Source of the DNA: an uncultured Prevotellaceae bacterium
Lineage (GTDB): Bacteria; Bacteroidota; Bacteroidia; Bacteroidales; Bacteroidaceae
Reading direction: 5' to 3'
Assembly: GCA_946185485.1 (NCBI GenBank)
Contig: CAMHJQ010000010.1
Span: 32,928 to 96,927, forward strand
DNA: 64,000 bases
In this document: positions 26,155 through 32,933 of the stretch, piece after piece
How positions within the stretch are numbered: the stretch's first letter is position 1
How the letters are laid out: each line of letters opens with the position of its first letter
Notes under the pieces: generated by a model
Seen by the model: the letters and a program-made list of their open reading frames with translations, nothing else
What the model was told of the DNA's origin: nothing
Databases searched by the model: none
Translations under genes and position numbers: made by a program

Positions 26155-26817
26155 CTATTTCCATTCCATTTGGTTTCGGATTTCACGACAAACGTGACTA
26201 AAATGCTCTTGCTCTCTAACCCATTCAGGCAAGTCGCTATTCATCCATCCAATTACCTTCAAAATTTCAGCATGTATTTCCTCTACTCGATTCAAATTCC
26301 AACAAATGGACTCATTATGAAAGATTCGGTTACGGAAACGCCTGAACAGGTTAAGTGGTGCAGAAACGTTACGTCGTTTTCGCTCCTGCCGTGGCATATA
26401 TGGGAAAGCACGACGAAGTGCTTGCCATAGAGTACGTTCGTATTCGCTATTCAGCAATGACACCCAGAAGCCCAAAGTAAGTTCAGCCACAATTTTTGAG
26501 GGTGTTATTTGTTCGTGTCGCGCAGAAATATGCTGTGCTGCTTCTGTTATATATTTGTTTAGGCTGCGTAATCCTGGCGTTGAAGGGAATATGGCATACC
26601 AGTCTTCTCGTCCTGTCATAGTCTCTAATTCACGACATAGTGCATTCCTCAACGTTACTTCCAATACTGACAAGCTTGTGTATAATGATTCTGACAACAT
26701 CAAATTGCATTCATAATGCTTAATGGCACGAGCCTCGTCATTAGGATAGAGAGCAAAATATCGCTCCATTCGCTTCGTTGAGAAAACTTTTTCAAAGAAT
26801 TTCTTGTTTATTTCCAT
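26155..26817 (-). CDS. Abi_2 family (AbiF/AbiD-like) HEPN protein
   Basis: A 220-residue protein of the Abi_2 group of abortive-infection proteins. Visible are the N-terminal 'ERYFALYPNDEARAIKHYE' helix, NLMLSESLYTSLSVLEVTLRNAL, and the HEPN ribonuclease-type motif RNRIFHNE (RN-x3-H, about residue 162). The family is thought to cleave RNA and to act against phage. The 5' region holds a candidate structured RNA, as expected for AbiF-type units. It is bordered by direct repeats, so it looks like an inserted cassette. Confidence 0.85.
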   Translation of the reverse strand: MEINKKFFEKVFSTKRMERYFALYPNDEARAIKHYECNLMLSESLYTSLSVLEVTLRNALCRELETMTGREDWYAIFPSTPGLRSLNKYITEAAQHISARHEQITPSKIVAELTLGFWVSLLNSEYERTLWQALRRAFPYMPRQERKRRNVSAPLNLFRRFRNRIFHNESICWNLNRVEEIHAEILKVIGWMNSDLPEWVREQEHFSHVCREIRNQMEWK

Positions 26818-26831
26818 AATTATTTGTAACT

Positions 26832-26913
26832 TTGCACCGCAGTCCCGGTAGTTCCTCTCCCAGATATTAGATGCTGGTGATGAATCCGGGTTTTTTTATA
26901 TCCATAATTGGTT
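26832..26913 (-). ncRNA. Candidate abiF RNA upstream of the Abi gene
   Basis: Between the promoter and the Abi start the minus strand can fold. CCCGG (26890-26886) pairs with CCGGG (26848-26844); inside, CCAG/CTGG (26877-26874 with 26863-26860) form a smaller hairpin; CACC (26879-26876) can pair with GGTG (26838-26835) outside the stem as a pseudoknot. A conserved RNA motif upstream of abiF genes is described in the literature; the position and layout fit, but the covariance model was not run. Confidence 0.6.
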
Positions 26914-26917
26914 GCTG

Positions 26918-26925
26918 CAAAAGTA
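26918..26925 (-). promoter_or_regulatory. -7 element for the Abi RNA and gene
   Basis: TACTTTTG on the minus strand, about 100 bases before the Abi ATG, so the RNA precedes the coding part. An opposing TAACTTTG lies at 26827-26834 on the plus strand with CCGGG plus a T run ending at 26897, so an antisense short transcript is also possible. Confidence 0.6.
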
Positions 26926-26964
26926 CGAATTTCTTTTTACTTTACGCTCTTTTTCCTACATTTT

Positions 26965-27091
26965 TTATTCTTCATTTAGTTCATCGCCCATACGATACTT
27001 GATGTCGTAATTGATGATGAAGTCGAGTTCCTCCTCCGTGAAGCCGTAGTGCTCGGCAAGGACTTTGTCGATCTCGTCGATGATGGGCTTG
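26965..27091 (-). pseudogene. 3' end of a methyltransferase-type gene, copy B
   Basis: The minus strand reads SKPIIDEIDKVLAEHYGF, TEEELDFIINYDIKYRMGDE, LNEE, stop at 26965-26967. This is a clean about 40-residue C-terminus of an Eco57I-type restriction/methyltransferase protein. It begins right at the edge of the 107-bp repeat at 27092. The first 40 bases repeat at 26075-26114. Confidence 0.65.
26967..27006 (-). repeat. 40-bp direct repeat, methyltransferase 3' end, copy B
   Basis: Partner of 26075-26114 with two mismatches. The interval between the copies (26115-26966) holds only the Abi gene, its RNA and its promoter. Confidence 0.85.
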
Positions 27092-27198
27092 GACAGATAC
27101 TTGGGCGAATTACCCTTTATCGACGAAACTGATACAAGATGATCATCGTAGAGTCGAAACGGGAGAAGGAGTGAAACAGGTATCTGTCCCTGCGTTCC
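27092..27198 (+). repeat. 107-bp direct repeat, copy 2
   Basis: Identical to 25957-26063. It abuts the methyltransferase fragment on the left and the DUF2442-HTH region on the right. No RhuM body precedes it, so it is a detached 3' end. Confidence 0.92.
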
Positions 27199-27228
27199 CC
27201 AGTAGAGGTGGCAGACGAAGACGGTCGG

Positions 27229-27630
27229 TTATACCGCTATCAATTCTTGTCCTATTTCGCGGACTGTGTCAAGAATCAGCGTGACCCTTGCTTCACTCGC
27301 GTTCTTCTTACCACTAATATACTGCGCCATCAGACTCTGAGAAATCCCCAAACGGCGTGCAATAGCCGATACATTCAACTCTGGGTGAGCCATAAAGACT
27401 TTGTAGAGTTGAGTCGTCTCCCGCTTGTCAAAGAATCCCTCAAAGCTCAAATCCTCATCAATGTCCTCCCAATGCAGCCCGTACTCATCAGCCTCATAAT
27501 TGGCACGTTGTTCTTTGGTAGCATATCTTAGTCTGGGATAGTCAGCGAACTTCTCGCATGCCTCACGTCCGTCAGCAGTCCTAATCCAAACCGCATCGTC
27601 AGTCAGCCAAATCTTCTCAATCTTCTCCAT
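27229..27630 (-). CDS. DUF2442 plus helix-turn-helix protein, solo copy
   Basis: A 133-residue paralogue of the protein at 22350-22751 with the same layout: the DUF2442 part (EKIWLTDDAVWIRTADGREA, then LHWEDIDEDLSFEGFF) followed by the HTH (VSAIARRLGISQSLMAQYI). No DUF4160 gene accompanies it, so it is either an orphan antitoxin or a regulator acting on the other locus through the shared palindrome. The start is ATG 27630; a longer reading enters the -7 element. Confidence 0.82.
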   Translation of the reverse strand: MEKIEKIWLTDDAVWIRTADGREACEKFADYPRLRYATKEQRANYEADEYGLHWEDIDEDLSFEGFFDKRETTQLYKVFMAHPELNVSAIARRLGISQSLMAQYISGKKNASEARVTLILDTVREIGQELIAV

Positions 27631-27636
27631 ATTTCG

Positions 27637-27676
27637 CAAAGATAGGTAATTATTTTATTACCTCCAAATTTTGGAG
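27637..27676 (-). promoter_or_regulatory. Promoter and palindromic operator of the solo DUF2442-HTH gene
   Basis: On the minus strand TTTG (27668-27665), 20 bases, then TATCTTTG (27644-27637), 6 bases from the ATG. The palindrome CTCCAAATTTTGGAG (27662-27676) covers the TTTG exactly as at 23065-23079. Confidence 0.7.
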
Positions 27677-27797
27677 CAACTTTTTTATTCATCCATCTTC
27701 CATCAGACTTCAGCCCTCATCCATCAGTCCTCATCCATCTTCCATCAGACTTCAGATGTCAGTCACCTGTCCCCGTGACACTGTCCCCGTGACACTT
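27660..27797. repeat. Dispersed intergenic repeat, copy 2
   Basis: Matches 23061-23165 with extra internal CATCCATC/CATCAG units and a doubled CTGTCCCCGTGACA end. The rest of the gap to 27908 holds nothing recognised. Confidence 0.75.
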
Positions 27798-27908
27798 TTT
27801 ACCTTTCGCCCTTCAATTCATTACGTTTTACCGATCGAAAAGTAACTAATTGAAGTACGGTTCATTACTTTTTGAGACCAATTCTGCTCGAAATTAGAAA
27901 ATAATGCA

Positions 27909-27916
27909 TACTTTTG
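27909..27916 (+). promoter_or_regulatory. -7 element of the regulator-kinase unit
   Basis: TACTTTTG, 18 bases before the ATG at 27935. No TTTG stands at the usual upstream distance. Confidence 0.55.
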
Positions 27917-27934
27917 CAAAAAAATGAGCTACGT

Positions 27935-28483
27935 ATGAAGTTTTCTCCTTATATAACGGAACTTTTGCAGCAGAAGGTAAAGCGTGAATTGAGATTGTCT
28001 TCTGATTGTGAATACCTGGCACTCGACATTGAGTCAGTGACAGGCGAGCATATTGGTGTGAATACCCTGAAACGACTTTTGGGCTTTATCGATGATGAAC
28101 GAGAGCCACGACCCTCAACGCTTGATATCATTGCCCGTTATCTGGACTTTGAGAACTGGGATCTGCTGAAATGCTTCGACGATAAGAGCAACTCCTCCTT
28201 TAGTGCTGCAGAGGATGAAATCAGAACCATCGACCTTCCCTTAGGACAGCGTATCAAAATCAGCTATCTGCCAGATCGCCTGATAGAACTGGAGTATGGC
28301 GGCGATGGGTGGTTCGTGGTAAGGGAGAGCCAGAACAGCAAGCTTCAGGAAGGTGACGAACTCGAGATTGCCCATATCGTAAAAGGCTACCCGCTTCTGG
28401 TTAGTCAGGTTAGGCGAGGAAGAGCAGACCTCGGATCATTCACCGCAGGCAAGGCACAAGGTATCAGTTTCAAAATCCTATAA
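27935..28483 (+). CDS. Putative DNA-binding regulator upstream of a kinase
   Basis: A 182-residue protein. The N-terminal part (GVNTLKRLLGF, then PRPSTLDIIARYLDFENWDLL) has the layout of a helical DNA-binding domain common at the N-terminus of Bacteroidetes regulators. The C-terminal part (about 90-182) looks like a small beta domain (LGQRIKISYLPDRLIELEYG). It sits 3 bases before the kinase gene, so the two are cotranscribed, and it is a plausible kinase substrate or output. The start at 27935 avoids the -7 element. Confidence 0.68.
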   Translation: MKFSPYITELLQQKVKRELRLSSDCEYLALDIESVTGEHIGVNTLKRLLGFIDDEREPRPSTLDIIARYLDFENWDLLKCFDDKSNSSFSAAEDEIRTIDLPLGQRIKISYLPDRLIELEYGGDGWFVVRESQNSKLQEGDELEIAHIVKGYPLLVSQVRRGRADLGSFTAGKAQGISFKIL

Positions 28484-28486
28484 CTT

Positions 28487-29695
28487 ATGAATACGTCGGA
28501 GTTTTCAGATGTTCAGCTAAGTTTCCATGATGCGGAATTGCTGCCAGTCGGTGGTTCCACCTGTGACTGCTATCGGGTGAAGCTGTATGGTAAGCTCCAC
28601 TTCATGAAGCGGCTGAAGCCAGAGTTCCGCACAGATCCCAGATACGTATCAGCCTTACAAAAGGAGTTTGAAACAGGCTATCGTCTCGATCATCCCCATC
28701 TTGTACACTATGTATCAAAGGGTGATGACTATCTGCTAACGGAATATGTGGATGGCTTGACGCTTGGGGCTTTCGTAGCTGATCATCCGGATTACTTCAA
28801 GTCACGCAAAAACACGAACCGTTTTCTCACTCAGCTCTTAGATGTTGTGGGTTATCTGCATCAGCACCAGGTGATCCACCTTGATCTGAAACCCAGCAAC
28901 ATCCTGATAACCCGCATCGGACATGATGTAAAACTGACTGATTTAGGCTACTGCTATACAGATACCTATACAGACACGATGGGGCGCACGGATAAGTATG
29001 CCGCCCCAGAGCAGATACATGGGGAGCAGGTAGATGCCCGAACAGACATCTATGCCATCGGCAAGATTCTTGATACGCTTCCTCTGCCCTCTATATATAA
29101 TAAGGTGAAGGCTCGTTGTACAGCCGAAGATCCTCAGAAACGCTATCAATCAGTAGAGGAATTGCAGAGCGACTTGCAGCACTCTTCTCGTCCTTGGCTA
29201 ATAGGAATAGGTGTATTACTGATTATGGCGATACTTGTGGGTATGTATTTCATGCAGCAGAAGAGTGAACAACAGCTAGAAACGCAGACTCAGGATACTA
29301 TAGTACAGCCAATACCACCAGTAAAGAGCGACTCTGTAACACACGAGGCGATTCCTTCTGCTAAACCAGAAGTTCAAAAGGATGTTTCTTCATCCAACCA
29401 AAAATCTTCCAGTCAGGAATCACCCTCGCCATCCGATAAGCTGAAAGCGGATATCGAGGCTGCTGTACTACCAAAGTTTAATGAAACGCTGGGGGCTCTG
29501 CCCGATAGCGTAAGACCTGGAACAGAAGAGTGGGCTCAAGCAGGCTGGGCACTTGAACGTAAGCTCTCCAACACTCTCCAACAGCTCATCCTCTCTCATC
29601 AGGATATCCCCATGCAGACTGTTGCCCAAGAATTCAACGCCTACCTTCAGAGCCTCATTACCTTGAAGTACAACCAGAACTCCCAGACACAATAG
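28487..29695 (+). CDS. Membrane-anchored Hanks-type Ser/Thr protein kinase
   Basis: A 402-residue protein. The kinase domain (about residues 15-230) has the catalytic loop HLDLKPSNIL (131-140), DLG in place of DFG, and the APE motif YAAPEQIHG. The glycine-rich loop is atypical (PVGGSTCDCYRV), and the lysine is likely in HFMKRLK. One TM helix (about 236-256, IGIGVLLIMAILVGMYFMQ) leads to an outside domain rich in Ser/Gln/Pro and then a helical end. No PASTA repeats are present. The DLG and atypical loop leave activity open, but the key Asp, Asn and Lys are present. Confidence 0.88.
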   Translation: MNTSEFSDVQLSFHDAELLPVGGSTCDCYRVKLYGKLHFMKRLKPEFRTDPRYVSALQKEFETGYRLDHPHLVHYVSKGDDYLLTEYVDGLTLGAFVADHPDYFKSRKNTNRFLTQLLDVVGYLHQHQVIHLDLKPSNILITRIGHDVKLTDLGYCYTDTYTDTMGRTDKYAAPEQIHGEQVDARTDIYAIGKILDTLPLPSIYNKVKARCTAEDPQKRYQSVEELQSDLQHSSRPWLIGIGVLLIMAILVGMYFMQQKSEQQLETQTQDTIVQPIPPVKSDSVTHEAIPSAKPEVQKDVSSSNQKSSSQESPSPSDKLKADIEAAVLPKFNETLGALPDSVRPGTEEWAQAGWALERKLSNTLQQLILSHQDIPMQTVAQEFNAYLQSLITLKYNQNSQTQ

Positions 29696-29718
29696 CATAT
29701 GACAATAATCCGATAAGT

Positions 29719-29754
29719 GGACGAAATGGATGATTGCCGTTTCGTCCTTTTTTT
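29719..29754 (+). terminator. Terminator after the kinase gene
   Basis: GGACGAAA (29719-29726) pairs with TTTCGTCC (29740-29747), followed by seven T. Confidence 0.85.
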
Positions 29755-29755
29755 G

Positions 29756-29859
29756 TACCTTTGCTCTCAAAATAAAGTGTTTAACAAACAAATATTGGCG
29801 ATTTATGAAGAAAATAACGATACGAAGCGACTAAAATCGGGAAAAATGATGTAATTTTG
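29756..29859 (+). promoter_or_regulatory. Two further -7 elements before the structured RNA
   Basis: TACCTTTG at 29756-29763 directly follows the kinase terminator, and TAATTTTG lies at 29852-29859. Between them is only a nine-residue reading (ATG 29805, MKKITIRSD). With TATATTTG at 29903 this makes three tandem promoter-like sites in 150 bases. Confidence 0.45.
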
Positions 29860-29902
29860 CAAAAAAAGGCGGCTCACATGAACGTTTTTGCTAAATTATT
29901 CT

Positions 29903-29910
29903 TATATTTG
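29903..29910 (+). promoter_or_regulatory. -7 element of the structured non-coding stretch
   Basis: TATATTTG lies just before the folded region. The upstream element is not clear. Confidence 0.5.
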
Positions 29911-30137
29911 CAGCGTTGCTCTCTAAGAGCGACAAACATTTGAAGAAGCGTTTAGCGCTGTTCCGTCTGGGAATCTGGACAATTCACAGGACGATTAGGA
30001 TCAGAGTAAACGTTCTCTACCTTGTTAGATGTGTACTATAGTATATGTCATACAGGGTGTGAGTCGTTTCCTGTATTCATCGTCCGGCAGTCCAGAGCCT
30101 CCCAGAGAATATGGTGAGAGGCTCACACTTCTTTTTG
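29911..30137 (+). ncRNA. Structured non-coding RNA or leader of the zinc-ribbon cluster
   Basis: About 225 bases without a coding frame and with several stems: GTTGCTCT/AGAGCGAC near the start, AGCGTTTA with TAAACGTT further in (one G-U pair), a perfect ATACAGG/CCTGTAT hairpin (30050-30056 with 30070-30076), and a terminator-like GAGCCTC/GAGGCTC hairpin (30095-30101 with 30118-30124) followed by TTCTTTTT. It ends 50 bases before the first zinc-ribbon gene. It may be a free small RNA or an attenuating leader; no known family was recognised. Confidence 0.5.
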
Positions 30138-30186
30138 TGTTTCAATTAGCGGATAAAAAGAACCTATTCTAAAAATATAATAAGTT

Positions 30187-30561
30187 ATGAGATGTGTTCA
30201 ATGTAATTCAGAAGTGGCAGATGGTATGCGATTCTGCCCCCAATGTGGAAATCCTATGGGTTCTCAACAACCTCAGCAGTGGCAATCCTGGCAATTCCAG
30301 CAGGGTCAGTGCCAAGAACCTCATCAAGTTCAACATCATCAACCTCAACAAGAACTTCCTCAACCGTCTCAAACGGGTGTGGTTTTGAAACTTATTGAGT
30401 ATTTATTCTATATACTTTCTGCGGCAGATTTCCTTCTTGGAACTTTTGGAATAGTTGACCTTACAGGCTTTAAATATTCACCCATTATATTTGGTGTTAT
30501 CGGCGCTGCAATAGGACAATATGTAAAGAAAAAATACGGAATTGTTGATGAAGAAAATTAA
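30187..30561 (+). CDS. Zinc-ribbon membrane protein with Gln-rich linker
   Basis: A 124-residue protein. The N-terminal zinc ribbon has two Cys pairs (CVQC and CPQC, residues 3-20) and is followed by a Gln/Pro-rich linker (about 25-62). Two hydrophobic segments follow, about 68-85 and 95-112. It is a small paralogue in layout of the next gene. Function is unknown. First gene of an apparent six-gene run on the plus strand. Confidence 0.78.
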   Translation: MRCVQCNSEVADGMRFCPQCGNPMGSQQPQQWQSWQFQQGQCQEPHQVQHHQPQQELPQPSQTGVVLKLIEYLFYILSAADFLLGTFGIVDLTGFKYSPIIFGVIGAAIGQYVKKKYGIVDEEN

Positions 30562-30605
30562 TATTCTAATATAAATTATTCATTATTAATTAAATTTGTA
30601 TAGAT

Positions 30606-31517
30606 ATGAGATGTAATCATTGCAATTCAGAAGTTGAAGATGGAACAAACTTCTGCCCTTATTGTGGAAATCAGATTGTAATCTCTCAACAGGCTTCACA
30701 GTCTCAGCAGAGCCAACAGCCCCAGCAGGGTCAGTATCAACAGTCCCAACAGGGTCAGTATCAACAGTCCCAACAGGGTCAGTATCAGCAGCCTCAGCAA
30801 GGTCAGTATCAACAGCCCCAGCAAGGTCAGTATCAACAGCCCCAACAGGGTCAGTATCAGCAGCCTCAGCAAGGTCAGTATCAACAGCCTTATCAAGGTC
30901 AGTATCAGCAGCCTCAGCAAGGTCAGTATCAGCAACCTTATCAAGGTCAGTATCAGCAGCCCCAGCAAGGTCAGTATCAACAGCCTTATCAAGGTCAGTA
31001 TCAGCAACCTTATGCTCAGCCCAAGCCACAAGTCCCTCATCGTCCACAACTTTCTTTTATGGAGGCGATAAATTTAGCGTCACATAGATTAACAGAATTA
31101 GATGGTCGTTCAAGACGTTCTGAATATTGGTGGTGGATGTTGGCTGTTAGTCTTGGAGCGATTGTCTTAGGATTTATACCTTTTGTAGGCAATTTAGTTT
31201 ATCTTGTTGAATTTGGTTTGATTTATGCGATAACTATAAGAAGACTTCATGACTGCACTGCTCCTCAGTGGCTTTGTAATATGTACCCGGGTGTATATGC
31301 TTTATATTCGATTTGCATGACATTGTTTGGCTTCTATACTGATGACCATTATGGTTTTGCAAGAGACATTATTGAGTTCTTGGGCGACGGAAACTTTTTC
31401 TTTACTATCTTTATTGGAGCAGGAATATTAAGTTTTGTTGTTTTGATATATTCAATTAAAGATAGTAACCCTGACATAGACCCTATGTATGGCCCTTCTC
31501 CAAAGTACACATTATAA
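30606..31517 (+). CDS. Zinc-ribbon, QGQYQQPx-repeat, DUF805 membrane protein
   Basis: A 303-residue protein. A zinc ribbon (CNHC and CPYC, residues 3-20) is followed by twelve copies of an eight-residue repeat, QGQYQQ plus SQ, PQ or PY (41-136), then a DUF805 membrane domain from about 150 (FMEAINLASHRLTELDGRSR, then RRSEYWWWML, TM helices, and RRLHDC). The usual DUF805 signature 'G..RR.EYW.F' is visible. Function of DUF805 is unknown. A TAAATTTG sequence stands 7 bases before the ATG and could serve as an internal promoter. Confidence 0.85.
   Translation: MRCNHCNSEVEDGTNFCPYCGNQIVISQQASQSQQSQQPQQGQYQQSQQGQYQQSQQGQYQQPQQGQYQQPQQGQYQQPQQGQYQQPQQGQYQQPYQGQYQQPQQGQYQQPYQGQYQQPQQGQYQQPYQGQYQQPYAQPKPQVPHRPQLSFMEAINLASHRLTELDGRSRRSEYWWWMLAVSLGAIVLGFIPFVGNLVYLVEFGLIYAITIRRLHDCTAPQWLCNMYPGVYALYSICMTLFGFYTDDHYGFARDIIEFLGDGNFFFTIFIGAGILSFVVLIYSIKDSNPDIDPMYGPSPKYTL
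30726..31013 (+). repeat. 12 x 24-bp coding minisatellite
   Basis: Twelve exact-length 24-bp units coding QGQYQQ(S/P)(Q/Y), with third-base differences between units. Unit loss or gain keeps the frame and would change linker length. Confidence 0.95.
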
Positions 31518-31525
31518 CAACAATT

Positions 31526-31562
31526 ATGGTATGCTCCTTTAAATATGGGGCATACCATTTGT
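31526..31562 (+). terminator. Hairpin between the DUF805 and TM2 genes
   Basis: ATGGTATGC (31526-31534) pairs with GCATACCAT (31550-31558), followed by TTGT. The T run is weak, so it may only attenuate or protect the message. Confidence 0.5.
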
Positions 31563-31578
31563 AAATTGTAGTATGTTT

Positions 31579-31941
31579 ATGAATAATAGTAGATGCCCTA
31601 ATTGCGGTTCAACAGAACTTGTAAATTATGCTGATGGATCGATCAGATGCAAGTATTGTGGCACGATAGTCGGGCAAAGCAATACAAACCAGTTTTCTCG
31701 TGGTGTTAATAATGTTGGAAACAATCTTTCTTCAGGAACTAAGAATAAAGTAATCGCTATTCTTCTTGCATTCTTTTTGGGTGGATTTGGAGGACAATTC
31801 TTTTATCTTGGCAAAATATGGCAAGGAGTATTATGTGTTTTGTTCTGTTGGACGTGGATTCCTGGAATATGGGGGATTATTCATGCGATAATATTCCTTA
31901 GTATGAGTGATGACGAGTTTAACTATAAGTATAATAAATAG
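31579..31941 (+). CDS. Zinc-ribbon plus TM2-domain protein
   Basis: A 120-residue protein. A zinc ribbon (CPNC, then CKYC, residues 5-27) is followed by an Asn-rich linker and a TM2 domain: AILLAFFLGGFGGQFFYLGK is the typical first helix and turn, then CVLFCWTWIPGIWGIIHAII. TM2 proteins are small two-helix membrane proteins of unclear role. The start could be 31573 or 31579 (both ATG); 31579 is preferred as nearer to the ribbon. Confidence 0.82.
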   Translation: MNNSRCPNCGSTELVNYADGSIRCKYCGTIVGQSNTNQFSRGVNNVGNNLSSGTKNKVIAILLAFFLGGFGGQFFYLGKIWQGVLCVLFCWTWIPGIWGIIHAIIFLSMSDDEFNYKYNK

Positions 31942-31943
31942 TT

Positions 31944-32933
31944 ATGCAACAATATTCCACTCGTCACATTCTTTCTGCCTTACGTAACGATAGAGGGGGA
32001 CAGCTTCTGATATATAAATTGGAAGAAGTTGATTTTAATAATGGATCCGTCTTAACTGTTAGTCCAAGTGAGGAAGCCATCTTCGTTAAGAATGGCTGCA
32101 TTGTTCAGGCTTTCCCCAATGGTAGATATGAGTTGGTGACAGAAAACTTCCCTTTCTTAGGACATTTAAGATATTTGCTTAGTGGCGGTATTAGCACCTT
32201 TCATTGCTCTATCTATTTTGTAAGTCTTCAACAGAGTCCGGAGTTATTATGGGGAACATCTATGATGATGAGGGACCCTATACAGAAGATTAACACAAAG
32301 GTGTTTATAAGAGGTGGCTATAGAATAAGGGTAGAAAATGGAGCAAAACTGTTACTATCACTTCTGGGAATGGGGGTGAGAAATGTGGCATTTGAAGACA
32401 TTAGACAATATTTTGGAATCCAGTTTAATCAAAACATTATTTCCATCTTGTCAGAAACATTATCTCGCAATAATGAGGAGATTTTAACAGCCTGCACTAA
32501 ATTAGGTCAGCTATCCCAACAAGTATTTCCAAAATTGGTTAATATCGTATCTGAACACGGGCTAATACTTGAAAATTTCTCCATTTCGGGAATGGAAATC
32601 GCAGAAGATGATCCCAACAGATTTATATTGGAGCAAGCCTATGCCAAAATGAGAGAAAAAGAACTACTGAATAAAGATTATAGTACCATAAAGAATATGG
32701 ATATTCAGACGAATGCCAGCAAGAATGAAGGATTTGGTAATATGGCAGGTGCTGCAACGCTCTTTAATTCCGCTAATTCCAATTTCACACAAAAAACAGA
32801 TGGACAAATGGACGGTAAAAATGATGGTTTTGAGAAATTGAAACAATTGAAGGCAATGCAGGAAGCTGGATTAATTACGGAAAAAGAGTATGAAGATTAT
32901 AAGAATGAAATATTAAAACAATTTGTTAAATGA
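31944..32933 (+). CDS. SPFH-domain protein with SHOCT-like tail
   Basis: A 329-residue protein. The N-terminal two thirds fit the SPFH/band-7-type 'virion core protein' group (YdjI-like): LLIYKLEEVDFNNGSVLTVS, SEEAIFVKNGCIVQAFPNGR, and a later helical region. The end (KLKQLKAMQEAGLITEKEYE) is a SHOCT oligomerisation-type motif. There is no TM segment, so it probably lies on the inner face of a membrane with the zinc-ribbon proteins. It follows the TM2 gene after 2 bases and overlaps the next gene by 4. Confidence 0.82.
   Translation: MQQYSTRHILSALRNDRGGQLLIYKLEEVDFNNGSVLTVSPSEEAIFVKNGCIVQAFPNGRYELVTENFPFLGHLRYLLSGGISTFHCSIYFVSLQQSPELLWGTSMMMRDPIQKINTKVFIRGGYRIRVENGAKLLLSLLGMGVRNVAFEDIRQYFGIQFNQNIISILSETLSRNNEEILTACTKLGQLSQQVFPKLVNIVSEHGLILENFSISGMEIAEDDPNRFILEQAYAKMREKELLNKDYSTIKNMDIQTNASKNEGFGNMAGAATLFNSANSNFTQKTDGQMDGKNDGFEKLKQLKAMQEAGLITEKEYEDYKNEILKQFVK

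Noticed and set aside
29911..30137. Assignment as 6S RNA or tmRNA
   Set aside because: No tag frame, no CCA end, and I could not fit a 6S-type central bubble; left as unassigned.
30726..31013. Possible CRISPR or non-coding tandem array
   Set aside because: The 24-bp units code an in-frame QGQYQQPx repeat inside a clear gene.
30586..31087. Open frames on both strands across the repeat
   Set aside because: They are trivial readings of the 24-bp minisatellite in other frames.
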